This document shows, in pieces, positions 7,805 through 16,375 of a DNA stretch of 45,006 nt; position 1 is the stretch's first letter; every line of letters begins with the position of its first letter. A program made the translations under genes and the position numbers. This DNA is from Methylococcaceae bacterium UBA4132 (lineage in GTDB: Bacteria; Pseudomonadota; Gammaproteobacteria; Methylococcales; Methylomonadaceae), in contig DFWO01000178.1 in NCBI GenBank assembly GCA_002380945.1, positions 1 to 45,006 of the forward strand. Direction: 5' to 3'. The notes under the pieces were generated by a model. The model was not told the DNA's origin, made no database searches, and was given only the letters and a program-made list of their open reading frames with translations.

Positions 7805-9178
7805 ATGAAAATTACTACGATTATTCTTGCAGCAGGAAAAGGAACGCGTATGCGCTCTGAACTACCCAAAGTTTTGCATAAAATAGCCAATAAACCGTTG
7901 CTAAAACATGTTTACGACATGAGCAGTCAATTGGAAAACAACAGCATTAAGATTGTTGTCGGTCATGAAGCCGCTTTAGTGACTGATACATTAAAAGAGT
8001 TGGATACCAGTTGGGTTGAACAAAAACAACAACTTGGTACAGGTCATGCTGTACAACAAGTGAGCGATCAAATCGCCGATAGTGACATGGTGTTAATTCT
8101 GTACGGTGATGTGCCTTTATTGAAGTTGTCAACGGTCAAACAGTTACTAAAGAACGTTAATGAGCAATCTCTCGCTTTACTAACCGTAAATCTTGAAAAT
8201 CCAACGGGCTATGGCAGAATAGTCAGAGATACCTCAGGAAAAGTGACTAAAATCGTCGAACAAAAAGATGCTTCCGACAGTGAAAAACTCATTAAGGAAG
8301 GTAATACTGGTATTTTAGCTGTACACGGCGATAAACTGAAACAATGGCTAAACCGATTAGGCAATAATAATGCGCAAGGTGAATACTATTTAACCGATGT
8401 CATTGAAATGGCAGTGGCGGATGGAATAAACATTATTACTAGCCAACCAGAGACAGAAGATGAGGTATTGGGTGTTAATAATCGTCTACAGCTAAGTCAT
8501 CTGGAACGAGTTTACCAACAACAGCAAGCAAATGAGCTAATGGAGCAAGGTGTTACCTTAATAGATCCTTCGCGTTTTGATCTTCGCGGCTCAATAGACC
8601 ATCTAGGACAAGACATAGAAATTGACATTAATGTGATTTTAGAAGGCAAAAACAGTATCGGCAACAACGTTAAAATTGGCGCGAACACACAGATAAAAAA
8701 TGCCATCATTGGTGATAATGTGGAAATTTTAGCCAACTGTGTGATTGAAGATGCCATCGTAGGTGATAACAGCCGTATTGGTCCTTTTGCACGATTGAGA
8801 CCAGAATCCGTACTTGCCAATGATGTGCATATTGGCAATTTTGTAGAGATTAAAAAATCAACTGTTGCACAAGGTAGTAAAGTTAATCACTTAAGTTATA
8901 TTGGTGATAGCACTATAGGTAGTAAAGTAAATATTGGTGCAGGCACGATTACCTGTAACTATGACGGGGTGAATAAATTCAGAACCATTATTGAAGATGG
9001 TGCTTTCATTGGCTCAGATACTCAATTAGTCGCACCCGTTACCGTCGGAAAAAATGCTACTATTGGCGCAGGCTCTACAATTACTAGAGATTGTCCAGAA
9101 AATCAACTGACTTTAAGTAGAGTAAAACAGCTTTCTATTTCAGGTTGGCAACGACCCGTTAAACAGGAGAAATCATAA
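7805..9178 (+). CDS. glmU: Bifunctional GlcN-1-P acetyltransferase / UDP-GlcNAc pyrophosphorylase
   Basis: GlmU acetylates glucosamine-1-phosphate and then transfers it to UTP, giving UDP-GlcNAc for peptidoglycan and lipid A. The 457-residue protein (E. coli 456) has the N-terminal pyrophosphorylase signature LAAGKGTRMRSELPKVLH and a C-terminal left-handed beta-helix of hexapeptide repeats from about residue 250, including IGAGTITCNYDG. AGGAAATGAG precedes the ATG. Its stop overlaps the glmS start by one base (TAATG), so the two genes should be translationally coupled. This atp-glmU-glmS order is common in gammaproteobacteria. Confidence 0.97.
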   Translation: MKITTIILAAGKGTRMRSELPKVLHKIANKPLLKHVYDMSSQLENNSIKIVVGHEAALVTDTLKELDTSWVEQKQQLGTGHAVQQVSDQIADSDMVLILYGDVPLLKLSTVKQLLKNVNEQSLALLTVNLENPTGYGRIVRDTSGKVTKIVEQKDASDSEKLIKEGNTGILAVHGDKLKQWLNRLGNNNAQGEYYLTDVIEMAVADGINIITSQPETEDEVLGVNNRLQLSHLERVYQQQQANELMEQGVTLIDPSRFDLRGSIDHLGQDIEIDINVILEGKNSIGNNVKIGANTQIKNAIIGDNVEILANCVIEDAIVGDNSRIGPFARLRPESVLANDVHIGNFVEIKKSTVAQGSKVNHLSYIGDSTIGSKVNIGAGTITCNYDGVNKFRTIIEDGAFIGSDTQLVAPVTVGKNATIGAGSTITRDCPENQLTLSRVKQLSISGWQRPVKQEKS

Positions 9179-11007
9179 TGTGTGGCATTGTAGGCGGTAT
9201 CGCTCAACGAAATGTAGTACCTATTCTCATAGAAGGTCTAAAGCGACTAGAATATCGTGGCTATGACTCGGCAGGACTTGCCGTCGTACACGATAACGAC
9301 ATCTACCGAAAACGTGAACTTGGTAAAGTCAAAGGACTGGAAGCATTAATAGAAGCCGATCCTATCTCAGGCTATTTGGGTATCGCACACACGCGCTGGG
9401 CAACGCATGGCAAACCCAGTACAGCGAATGCTCATCCGCATATCAGTCGCAACAAAATTGCCGTAGTACATAATGGCATCATTGAAAATTATGAACACTT
9501 AAGAGAAACTCAAACCAATAACGGTTACGAATTTACCTCAGAAACCGATACAGAAACAATCGTCCATGAAATTCACCATGCCAGAGAAACGACTGACAGC
9601 TTATTAGCTGCTGTTAAAGAAACGGTGAAAAAACTGGAAGGTGCTTATGCCCTAGGCATCATGAGTGCTGATGAACCTGATACACTCATCGCCTGTCGGA
9701 AAGGCAGCCCGTTGGTGATTGGTGTTGGCTTTGGCGAATATTTTATTGCCTCCGATGTGGCTGCCCTACTCCCTGTCACTCAACGTTTTATCTTTCTCGA
9801 AGAAGGTGACATTGCCAAAATCAGCATCAAAGAACTACTGATTTATGATGCCGATGACCAACTGGTGAAACGCCCAATCAAACAAAGCCAACTCACCGCT
9901 GACGCAGTTGAGAAAGGCGAATATCGTCATTACATGCTCAAAGAAATTTATGAGCAACCCTTTGCTATCTCGCAGACCTTAGAAGGCAGATTCATCAATA
10001 ACCGCCTGCAAGAGAACGCCTTTGGACACAACGCGGCAGAAGTCTTCGATAACATTAAATCCGTACAAATCCTCGCCTGTGGTACTAGCTACCATTCTGG
10101 ATTAGTAGCACGCTACTGGTTTGAAAAAATTGCGCGTGTTCCCTGTAACATCGAAGTTGCTAGTGAGTTTCGTTACCGTAGCCCCGTGTTATCACCCGAT
10201 ACCCTTATCGTCACCATCTCACAATCAGGTGAAACGGCTGATACCCTAGCGGCACTGCAAGAAGCCAAAAAATTAGGCGCGAAATACTCCATCGCTATTT
10301 GTAACGTGCCAGAAAGTTCACTGGTTAGAGAATCTGATTTAGTGCTAATGACCCGTGCGGGTCCTGAAATTGGTGTAGCATCAACCAAAGCCTTTACCAC
10401 ACAACTCGTTACCTTAATGATGTTAGTGATAGCGGTAGGTAGACGCTTTCAACTAACTGAGATTATGGAGCAGAAGATCACCTCCGAATTGTTTAGTTTG
10501 CCGAAAAAAATTGAACAAGTGCTGCAATTGGATGAGGAGATTAAAACCCTATCTCAACAGTTTGCTGAAAAACAACACGCGTTATTTTTAGGTAGAGGCA
10601 CACACTATCCCATCGCAATGGAAGGTGCGTTAAAACTAAAAGAAATTTCCTATATCCATGCTGAAGCCTACCCTGCGGGTGAATTAAAGCACGGTCCGTT
10701 AGCGTTGATTGATGTTGATATGCCTGTCATTGTTGTTGCTCCTAACAATAGCTTGCTGGAAAAATTGAAGTCCAATATGCAGGAAGTCAGTGCTAGAGGC
10801 GGTCAACTTATTGTATTTATGGATGAAACGCTTGCTTCTGAAGCTGACAAAAATATTCAAATTGTCAAAGTTGCTCAAGTCGGGAATGAAATTTCACCCA
10901 TGGTTTATACCGTCCCACTACAGCTATTGTCTTATCACGTCGCTGTGTTAAAAGGCACAGATGTCGATCAGCCAAGAAACTTAGCAAAATCGGTTACAGT
11001 GGAATAA
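9178..11007 (+). CDS. glmS: Glutamine-fructose-6-phosphate aminotransferase
   Basis: GlmS makes glucosamine-6-phosphate from fructose-6-phosphate and glutamine in the cytoplasm, the first step to UDP-GlcNAc. The protein has 609 residues, as in E. coli. Cys2 after the initiator Met is the Ntn glutaminase nucleophile, within MCGIVGGIAQRN; two SIS sugar-isomerase domains follow, with SQSGETADT in the first. The C-terminus is PRNLAKSVTVE, whose coding sequence is the classical TnsD target of Tn7. A diverged second copy of this 3' end and its terminator occurs 2.2 kb downstream. No glmS ribozyme is visible upstream, as expected outside Firmicutes. Confidence 0.97.
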   Translation: MCGIVGGIAQRNVVPILIEGLKRLEYRGYDSAGLAVVHDNDIYRKRELGKVKGLEALIEADPISGYLGIAHTRWATHGKPSTANAHPHISRNKIAVVHNGIIENYEHLRETQTNNGYEFTSETDTETIVHEIHHARETTDSLLAAVKETVKKLEGAYALGIMSADEPDTLIACRKGSPLVIGVGFGEYFIASDVAALLPVTQRFIFLEEGDIAKISIKELLIYDADDQLVKRPIKQSQLTADAVEKGEYRHYMLKEIYEQPFAISQTLEGRFINNRLQENAFGHNAAEVFDNIKSVQILACGTSYHSGLVARYWFEKIARVPCNIEVASEFRYRSPVLSPDTLIVTISQSGETADTLAALQEAKKLGAKYSIAICNVPESSLVRESDLVLMTRAGPEIGVASTKAFTTQLVTLMMLVIAVGRRFQLTEIMEQKITSELFSLPKKIEQVLQLDEEIKTLSQQFAEKQHALFLGRGTHYPIAMEGALKLKEISYIHAEAYPAGELKHGPLALIDVDMPVIVVAPNNSLLEKLKSNMQEVSARGGQLIVFMDETLASEADKNIQIVKVAQVGNEISPMVYTVPLQLLSYHVAVLKGTDVDQPRNLAKSVTVE

Positions 11008-11018
11008 AAAAATAGACA

Positions 11019-11051
11019 GGAGTCCAAAAGTCTTTTTTTGGACTCCGTTTT
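11019..11051 (+). terminator. Intrinsic terminator of glmU-glmS
   Basis: GGAGTCCAAAA (11019-11029) and TTTTGGACTCC (11036-11046) form a perfect 11-bp stem followed by GTTTT, starting 12 nt after the glmS stop. A similar hairpin recurs at 13248-13280 after the duplicated glmS tail. Confidence 0.85.
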
Positions 11052-11076
11052 AAAGCAACACAGCTAAGTTAGTATT

Positions 11077-11241
11077 TTAATAATTTATAACACTCCCATG
11101 ATTCTCTAAACACGATATTGCAAACTGCTGTAATGGCTTAAGCATTTCAGCCTGACATTCACTCTGCGTTCGTAGAACATCACCAACTAACCATAGTTGA
11201 TAACTACAATTGGCAAACGAACCATAAACGACATAACAAAT
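11077..11241 (-). other. Open frame of 54 codons without a normal start, possible gene relic
   Basis: The minus strand between the glmS terminator and tonB is open for over 50 codons and ends in TAA at 11077-11079. It includes the protein-like stretch SYQLWLVGDVLRTQSECQAE. The only in-frame ATG is near its end (codons 17 from the stop), and the open frame continues backwards antisense to the tonB start. I do not recognise the product. It may be the tail of a lost gene or a chance frame. Alternatively it uses a rare ATT start. Confidence 0.2.
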
Positions 11242-11254
11242 TTCTATATTTTCT

Positions 11255-12031
11255 ATGAAATACTTTATAAAAATAAATGATACGGCACAGCCGATGATGA
11301 CAAGAAACCGTTTATTGTTTGATATGTTGACGGGTGAAGAACAGCCTCAGGATATGGGAGGCTTGCTATTGGCATTAGTGCTAGCGATACACCTAGCGGG
11401 CTTTTACTTTGTAAACGCTAATACGCCCGTTACTGAAGCAAAACCAGAAGTAATCATGGAAGTGTCTATGGTAGCAGTGCCACTTCCTGTTGCTGATGTG
11501 CCACCGCCTGCACCCACACCACCCGCGCCTCCAGAACCACCTAAGCCTGTTCCGCCCAAACCAGTTAAGCCCAAGCCCGTTACTAAAGCTAAACCTGTGG
11601 TTAAACCTGTCGTTCATAAAACTGAACCTGTTTTTATTCCTGTTGCAAAAGACCCCGCACCAGTGCCTATTAGCAATCCAGCCCCTGTTGCAGCACCCGC
11701 CAAAGCCTCAACAGCTAAAGCTGCGCCTGCGCCAAGCAAACCACAGACGTTCACTCAGGCAGCAGTCGGTGCAAACTACGGCTATAACCCTAAACCAAAA
11801 TATCCCAGTGTGGCACGAAGCCGTGGTTGGGAAGGCAAAGTGATACTGAGAGTACAAGTTTCCGCCGATGGTGAGGCTGAGCAAGTCAGCGTAGTGCAAA
11901 GTAGCGGACATGACGTATTAGATGATGCCGCTGTTGCTGCCGTGGAAGGTTGGCGTTTTGTACCTGCTAAACGGGGTGATACGCCTGTTGCAAGTGCCGT
12001 GAATGTGCCGATTAACTTTAAATTAGATTAA
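11255..12031 (+). CDS. tonB: TonB energy transducer
   Basis: TonB passes proton-motive energy from ExbB-ExbD to outer-membrane receptors. The 258-residue protein has one membrane helix at about residues 35-53 (GGLLLALVLAIHLAGFYFVN), a long Pro/Lys-rich periplasmic spacer at about 75-165, and a C-terminal TonB domain including KPKYPSVARSRGWEGKV and AVEGWRFVPA. The start is uncertain: ATG at 11255 has no clear ribosome-binding site, and in-frame ATGs lie about 14 codons further in. It leads a tonB-exbB-exbD operon; the TonB-dependent receptor at the right edge could be a client. Confidence 0.92.
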   Translation: MKYFIKINDTAQPMMTRNRLLFDMLTGEEQPQDMGGLLLALVLAIHLAGFYFVNANTPVTEAKPEVIMEVSMVAVPLPVADVPPPAPTPPAPPEPPKPVPPKPVKPKPVTKAKPVVKPVVHKTEPVFIPVAKDPAPVPISNPAPVAAPAKASTAKAAPAPSKPQTFTQAAVGANYGYNPKPKYPSVARSRGWEGKVILRVQVSADGEAEQVSVVQSSGHDVLDDAAVAAVEGWRFVPAKRGDTPVASAVNVPINFKLD

Positions 12032-12062
12032 CCTTTTAAATTCATATTGAGGAGAAAAACCA

Positions 12063-12716
12063 ATGCTTGACCATGCTGCAAATGCTGAGGCTATTATTGA
12101 TGGTACAAAATATACTTTATACGTTTTTTCGGTTTTAACGTGGACGCTGATTTTATTTAAAATCTGGCAACTGAGTAGAAACAGTTCATATAACCAAAAA
12201 TTTAATGAAGCATTTTGGGACTCGGCGGATTTAACAGCGGCAGAAAAATTGCCCGATGATATTGCTAGAGGATCAAAAGCGCGTATTGCCCGTGCAGGTT
12301 TTCAATGGTTACGCGAAAGTGCTAATACAATGCAAAAAAGCCTAAAATTTCACGGTGAACCCACAGAATTATTAGAACACGCATTACTGGTACAAATGCA
12401 AAAAGAACAACACTCGATGGAAGGCGGCTTAAACATACTCGCGAGTATTGGTAGTACTGCCCCGTTCGTCGGCTTATTTGGTACTGTACTGGGCATCATG
12501 CACGCCATGCACCAAATTACTGCTAGCGGCTCAACCAGCTTGGAAGTTGTCGCAGGTCCTATCGGTGACGCATTAGTTGCCACCGCCATTGGTATTGCCG
12601 TCGCTGTACCCGCAGTATTGGCATACAATATGTTTTTACGTTCGGTTAAGCAACAACGCGTAGAACTAGAAAATTTTGTTGCCAGCTTTATGCACAACGC
12701 CTTCGGCAAGGATTAA
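12063..12716 (+). CDS. exbB: ExbB/TolQ-family proton-channel protein
   Basis: ExbB forms the pentameric inner-membrane channel of the TonB motor. The 217-residue protein has an N-terminal membrane helix (about 15-33), and the MotA/TolQ/ExbB core with ILASIGSTAPFVGLFGTVLG and ATAIGIAVAVPAVLAYN as the second and third helices. TTGAGGAGAAA precedes the ATG. It ends 2 nt before exbD. TolQ is an alternative by sequence family, but the tonB neighbour and absence of tol-pal genes favour ExbB. Confidence 0.92.
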   Translation: MLDHAANAEAIIDGTKYTLYVFSVLTWTLILFKIWQLSRNSSYNQKFNEAFWDSADLTAAEKLPDDIARGSKARIARAGFQWLRESANTMQKSLKFHGEPTELLEHALLVQMQKEQHSMEGGLNILASIGSTAPFVGLFGTVLGIMHAMHQITASGSTSLEVVAGPIGDALVATAIGIAVAVPAVLAYNMFLRSVKQQRVELENFVASFMHNAFGKD

Positions 12717-12718
12717 TT

Positions 12719-13129
12719 ATGGCATTTAAACCACAAGGCGATAGCTCAGAAGCCATGAGTGAAATCAACGTCACACCGCTAGTCGATGTGATGTTAGTGT
12801 TAGTGATTATTTTGTTAGTGACCGCACCGTTAGTCACTCAATCGATACACATGAAACTACCTGAAACTGTTGAAACTACCGCAGATATTGACAAACAACC
12901 GTTTCAACTGGGTATTGATGCAAAGAATCAAATTACCCTAAATAAAGAACCTTACGCAAATCTTGCCGATTTAGAAACCAAATTAAAAGCAGAATTAGCA
13001 GCAAATCCAGACATGGAAATTCATCTACACGCTGATGAAAGCGTGGTTTATGGCAAAGTGGCTGAATTAATGGCAACCGTACAACACGCAGGTATTGTAA
13101 AAATGGCTTTTGTGACCATGCCAGAATAG
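12719..13129 (+). CDS. exbD: ExbD/TolR-family protein
   Basis: ExbD is the proton-responsive partner within the ExbB pore. The 136-residue protein has one membrane helix with INVTPLVDVMLVLVIILLV; Asp23 corresponds to the essential Asp25 of E. coli ExbD. The periplasmic domain carries the usual LHADESVVYGKVAELMATVQ segment. It is the last gene of the tonB operon and is followed by the duplicated glmS tail with its hairpin, which may serve as the operon terminator. Confidence 0.93.
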   Translation: MAFKPQGDSSEAMSEINVTPLVDVMLVLVIILLVTAPLVTQSIHMKLPETVETTADIDKQPFQLGIDAKNQITLNKEPYANLADLETKLKAELAANPDMEIHLHADESVVYGKVAELMATVQHAGIVKMAFVTMPE

Positions 13130-13174
13130 CGTTACAAAGTTCTAACTACCATTTAGTTTTTCAAATCATCCGCT

Positions 13175-13233
13175 TTAAAAGCCGCGCATATCGACTACAC
13201 AGACACTTAGCAAAATCAGTGACTGTAGCGTAA
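13175..13233 (+). pseudogene. Second, diverged copy of the glmS 3' end
   Basis: This 59-nt segment aligns to the last 60 nt of glmS (10948-11007) with about 43 identities and one single-base gap. The final codons read RHLAKSVTVA-stop against RNLAKSVTVE-stop. Within the seven codons LAKSVTV all four base differences are synonymous third-position changes, which suggests descent from a functional glmS of another lineage and not random decay of a local copy. The similarity continues into the following hairpin. Nothing of the rest of glmS remains here. Confidence 0.7.
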
Positions 13234-13247
13234 ACTTAAAAAATACA

Positions 13248-13280
13248 GAGTCTAAAAACACGTTTTTGGACTCCGTGTTT
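13248..13280 (+). terminator. Terminator resembling that of glmS, after exbD
   Basis: GAGTCTAAAAA (13248-13258) pairs with TTTTTGGACTC (13263-13273) with one G-T wobble, followed by CGTGTTT. Both sequence and distance from the stop codon (14 nt) resemble the hairpin behind glmS at 11019-11051. It likely terminates tonB-exbB-exbD. Confidence 0.7.
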
Positions 13281-13303
13281 ACTCTTCAACGACAATCAAC
13301 TCA

Positions 13304-14221
13304 ATGAATTCAACCCTTATTCAAATGACGCTAATTATGGCGTGTGGCGTAGTTTGGCGCATCCTTAAGCCTGCGGGTTTGGGTGCAGAACAAGCGCGTG
13401 GCGTATTGACGACGGTGGTTTATTATTTGTTTTTGCCCGCCATGATTTTAGAGGTGTTGTGGACGGCGGATATTGGTTGGCAGTCTTTGCAATATAGCCT
13501 GCTAGGTATGAGTTGTATTGTGTTTGGTATCGTTTTTAGTTGGGCGTGTGGTGTGTTGTTAAAACTTGAACATAACCGCTTAGGAGCAATGATTTTAGCG
13601 GCGGCGTTTCCTAATGTGACCTATTTGGGTCTGCCTGTCTTAGAGCAAATTTTTGGGCATTGGGCGCGGTCGGTGGTCATTCAATTAGATTTATTTGCCG
13701 CCGCGCCATTAGTGTTTACAGTCGGTATTATGATTGCTCGGCATTATGGCGAAGATGACACCCAGCAATCCAAATCCGTACTATCGTTTCTGAATGCGCC
13801 ACCATTTTGGGCAGCGGCACTGGCAGTGACACTGAATCTTAATGGCGTGGTTGCACCACTGTGGTTGGCGGGTGTATTGCAAAAACTATCAGTAGCCGTT
13901 GTGCCGTTAATGTTGTTTTCATTGGGTTTGGCGTTAAGTTGGTCGGCTTTAACGTGGCGTAATGTGCCTTATGTATTGCCTGTTATTTTGATAAAAATGG
14001 CGTTCATGCCTCTATTTGCGATGATGCTAGTCGGGCATTTGTCGATGGCTGAACAGTATAAAACGGCGGCAGTGATGGATATGGCAATGCCAAGTATGTT
14101 GCTGGGTGTGGTGTTGTGTGATCGTTATCGGTTGGATAGTTCGTTGTATGCTATGGTGGTCACGGTGACGACAGTGTTAAGTTTGATAACGTTGCCGTTT
14201 TTATATGGAGTGTTGCAGTAA
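13304..14221 (+). CDS. AEC-family permease (auxin efflux carrier / MdcF-like)
   Basis: This 305-residue inner-membrane protein has about ten hydrophobic helices in two halves, the plan of the AEC (Mem_trans) family. Recognisable pieces are GVLTTVVYYLFLPAMI near the N-terminus, AAAFPNVTYLGLPVLEQIFG in the first half and MDMAMPSMLLGVVLCDRYRLD in the second half, equivalent to the family's NxxxxGlP and P-s motifs. Substrates in the family include malonate and other organic anions; the substrate here cannot be read from sequence. It follows the duplicated glmS tail and converges on nfeD. Confidence 0.8.
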   Translation: MNSTLIQMTLIMACGVVWRILKPAGLGAEQARGVLTTVVYYLFLPAMILEVLWTADIGWQSLQYSLLGMSCIVFGIVFSWACGVLLKLEHNRLGAMILAAAFPNVTYLGLPVLEQIFGHWARSVVIQLDLFAAAPLVFTVGIMIARHYGEDDTQQSKSVLSFLNAPPFWAAALAVTLNLNGVVAPLWLAGVLQKLSVAVVPLMLFSLGLALSWSALTWRNVPYVLPVILIKMAFMPLFAMMLVGHLSMAEQYKTAAVMDMAMPSMLLGVVLCDRYRLDSSLYAMVVTVTTVLSLITLPFLYGVLQ

Positions 14222-14226
14222 CAATA

Positions 14227-14470
14227 TCCACGAAAGGCACGAAAAAAATCTACGCTGTTCATAATCAATTTTGGATAAGCGCGAATGTGCGCGCCCACTT
14301 AACATAAAAATATGTTAGCCCCAAAGTGTGAGAGATGGATTAAGCCATTTGTGGTGAGCTTGTCGAACCATATGAACATCCTTCGACAAGCTCACCACGA
14401 ACGGTAGCTATAAATATCATTCAGTCTTTAGCACTACCAAAAATTTCGTATTTTTTGTGCTTTTCGTGGA
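14227..14470. repeat. Inverted-repeat-bounded intergenic element (copy 1)
   Basis: The left end TCCACGAAAGGCACGAAAAA (14227-14246) matches the reverse complement of the right end (14451-14470) at 18 of 20 positions. Between them lie a hairpin with arms TAACATA/TATGTTA (about 14300-14317) and a perfect 17-bp REP-like palindrome. The element fills the gap between convergent genes, starting 5 bp after the permease stop and ending 14 bp before the nfeD stop. Two related elements occur at 22279 and 28491. Confidence 0.75.
14351..14398. repeat. REP-like palindrome (copy 1)
   Basis: GTGGTGAGCTTGTCGAA (14351-14367) and its exact reverse complement (14382-14398) form a 17-bp stem with a 14-nt loop. 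The core GAGCTTGTCGA also forms the palindrome at 33153-33224. Sequences of this type are dispersed repeats in many gammaproteobacteria and may stop transcription from both sides. This copy sits inside the inverted-repeat element. Confidence 0.8.
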
Positions 14471-14484
14471 CAGTAAGCAATTTA

Positions 14485-14928
14485 TTACTCTACTTTTTCA
14501 ACATCAAACACCGTGCCACGGCTGGCAATTACTTTGACTTTGGTTTTTATATCACAGTCTACGCCGTGTACTTTCCAGATAGTATCATCAACTTTTATTT
14601 TACCTTCGCCATTTTCAATGGCCTCATGCAGATTAAACACCCGCCCGATATATTGCGAACCGCGTTTGTTTAATAGTGGTTGATCTGATTCTATGGTGTA
14701 TTTTTTGCCATAAACGCGCCATCCTATAATGGCAGTCATCGCAAGTACGGAGAAAATCAGGATTTGTACCTCTGTGCTGATAGCAGGAATTAGCCAAACA
14801 ATAATACCTGTTATCAGTGCAGACACTGACATCCACAAAAAGAAAAAAGCAGGGATAATGATTTCCACCACTAAACAGATAACTGCCAATACCCACCAAT
14901 ACCAAAAAACTAAAGCCATTTCTGTCAT
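14485..14928 (-). CDS. NfeD-like membrane protein
   Basis: This 147-residue protein has a hydrophobic N-terminal half with about three membrane segments (FWYWWVLAVICLVVEIIIPA and two more) and a C-terminal OB-fold domain from about residue 85 containing VFNLHEAIENGEGKIKVDD, as in the NfeD C-terminal domain. NfeD proteins pair with SPFH-family proteins. Here the start codon overlaps the stop of the qmcA-like gene by 4 nt (ATGA), so translation should be coupled. Short NfeD proteins like this one lack the ClpP-like protease domain. Confidence 0.88.
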   Translation of the reverse strand: MTEMALVFWYWWVLAVICLVVEIIIPAFFFLWMSVSALITGIIVWLIPAISTEVQILIFSVLAMTAIIGWRVYGKKYTIESDQPLLNKRGSQYIGRVFNLHEAIENGEGKIKVDDTIWKVHGVDCDIKTKVKVIASRGTVFDVEKVE

Positions 14929-15842
14929 GATTTAGCCCTGCTAGTCATGGCTTCTTTTGCTAGTTCACTGATACCACCAATTGCACCGATGACACTAGAA
15001 GAATCTAATGGCATAAATACTAGCTTGCTGTTCTCTGCCGCTCCGATACCTTTTAAGGCTTCAATATATTTTTGTGCCACGAAATAATTAATGGCTTGCA
15101 CATCGCCTTTGCCAATTGCTTCCGATACCATTAAGGTTGCGCGAGCTTCGGCTTGAGCTAAGCGTTCTCTAGCATCCGCATCACGGTAAGAAGCTTCTTT
15201 TCGACCTTCGGCTTCTAAAATAGCGGCTTGTTGCGCACCTTCTGCGCGTAAAATTTCTGCTTGTCGTAAGCCTTCGGCTTCCAAAATTGAGGCACGTTTT
15301 AAGCGTTCGGCTTTCATTTGTCTGCCCATTGCTTCTACTAAATCTTTAGGCGGTGCAATATCTTTGATTTCAATACGCGTGACTTTAATACCCCACGGTG
15401 TGGTTGCATCATCTACCACATTCAAAATACGCGCGTTAATATCATCACGACGGGATAATAATTCATCTAAATCCATAGAACCCATAACAGTACGAATATT
15501 AGTCATGACTAAATTTAAAATAGCCCAACTGAGTTGACTGACTTCATACGCCGCTTTAGCAGCATCCATGACTTGATAAAAAACCACGCCATCCACTGTC
15601 ACCATTGCGTTATCTTTGGTAATGACTTCTTGGGAAGGCACATCCATCACTTGTTCCATCATTACCATTTTATGACCGATTTTATCAACTATCGGCACAA
15701 TAATATTCAAGCCTGGCGTTAAGGTATTGGTATAACGTCCAAAACGCTGAACGGTGTATTCCATACCCTGCGGCACAGATTTAACACTCATAAATACCAC
15801 TACAACCGCAAGCACTAAGACCACAATAACAAACTCACCCAT
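14925..15842 (-). CDS. qmcA: SPFH/Band 7 membrane-scaffold protein, QmcA-like
   Basis: The protein has 305 residues, the same length as E. coli QmcA. It carries an N-terminal membrane helix (about 4-20), a Band 7 domain from about residue 22 (SVPQGMEYTVQRFGRYTNTL) and a long Ala/Glu/Arg-rich coiled coil (about 175-235) with repeated AEG triplets such as ILEAEGLRQAEILRAEGAQQ. Such proteins form oligomeric rings in the inner membrane linked to membrane organisation and FtsH quality control. It is transcribed with nfeD. Confidence 0.9.
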   Translation of the reverse strand: MGEFVIVVLVLAVVVVFMSVKSVPQGMEYTVQRFGRYTNTLTPGLNIIVPIVDKIGHKMVMMEQVMDVPSQEVITKDNAMVTVDGVVFYQVMDAAKAAYEVSQLSWAILNLVMTNIRTVMGSMDLDELLSRRDDINARILNVVDDATTPWGIKVTRIEIKDIAPPKDLVEAMGRQMKAERLKRASILEAEGLRQAEILRAEGAQQAAILEAEGRKEASYRDADARERLAQAEARATLMVSEAIGKGDVQAINYFVAQKYIEALKGIGAAENSKLVFMPLDSSSVIGAIGGISELAKEAMTSRAKS

Positions 15843-15994
15843 ACAGCCCCCTGATTTTTATATTAGCAAACATAGAAAATCGGTACAGTGTGTACCAACC
15901 TTTAAAACAATAAGAATAGCCGTGTATTGCAAAAAGCGACTCATCTCAATGATAATGCAAGTCTATTCAAATAAACATTAACAGGTAAATATAA

Positions 15995-16285
15995 ATGGTA
16001 AATTATTCTTTTCACCTAGCTTTCTGGACAATCCTTTTTTTTACTATCGGTATGTTTAAACCCCATTGGCCGCTATTCTTTCTAAAAAAACCAGACAGAT
16101 TTCTTATTCTTATCATAACAACTATTTTAGTCATGATTACGTTTACTATGTATGGTGAAGGAACTAAGCGTGAAAAACTAGCGGCTGAAGCCAAAACTGC
16201 GGTTTCTAAAGCTACCAATACCGATTCTACTCCTGTCCCCGTTCCTGTTCCAACATCTGACAAAGCGACGACTGAAAAAAAGTAA
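15995..16285 (+). CDS. Small membrane protein of unknown function
   Basis: The 96-residue product has two hydrophobic helices (about residues 6-22 and 35-51) and a charged C-terminal tail with a PVPVPVP run and Lys/Thr-rich end. I do not recognise the family. ACAGGTAA upstream is a weak ribosome-binding site. It stands alone between the divergent qmcA operon and the alpha-2-macroglobulin gene. The real start could be an internal one, but the hydrophobic N-terminus supports this frame. Confidence 0.55.
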   Translation: MVNYSFHLAFWTILFFTIGMFKPHWPLFFLKKPDRFLILIITTILVMITFTMYGEGTKREKLAAEAKTAVSKATNTDSTPVPVPVPTSDKATTEKK

Positions 16286-16375
16286 TAGCTACGCTATCTT
16301 TATGGTGGCAATGAAATGTCACAGTGCTAGAGAATAGACCGTAACGCCAATTTTAACTTTACCAGAGTAGCCCCA

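Noticed and set aside
9050..9180. glmS ribozyme or riboswitch before glmS
   Set aside because: glmS starts within the glmU stop codon, so there is no leader to hold such an RNA.
10948..11051. Tn7 insertion behind glmS
   Set aside because: No tns genes or Tn7 ends follow glmS; only the duplicated tail 2.2 kb away hints at integration, and Tn7 itself does not duplicate the glmS end.
11393..11911. Minus- and plus-strand frames inside tonB with Trp/Arg- or Pro/Leu-rich products
   Set aside because: The composition is explained by the Pro/Lys-codon repeats of the TonB spacer read in other frames.
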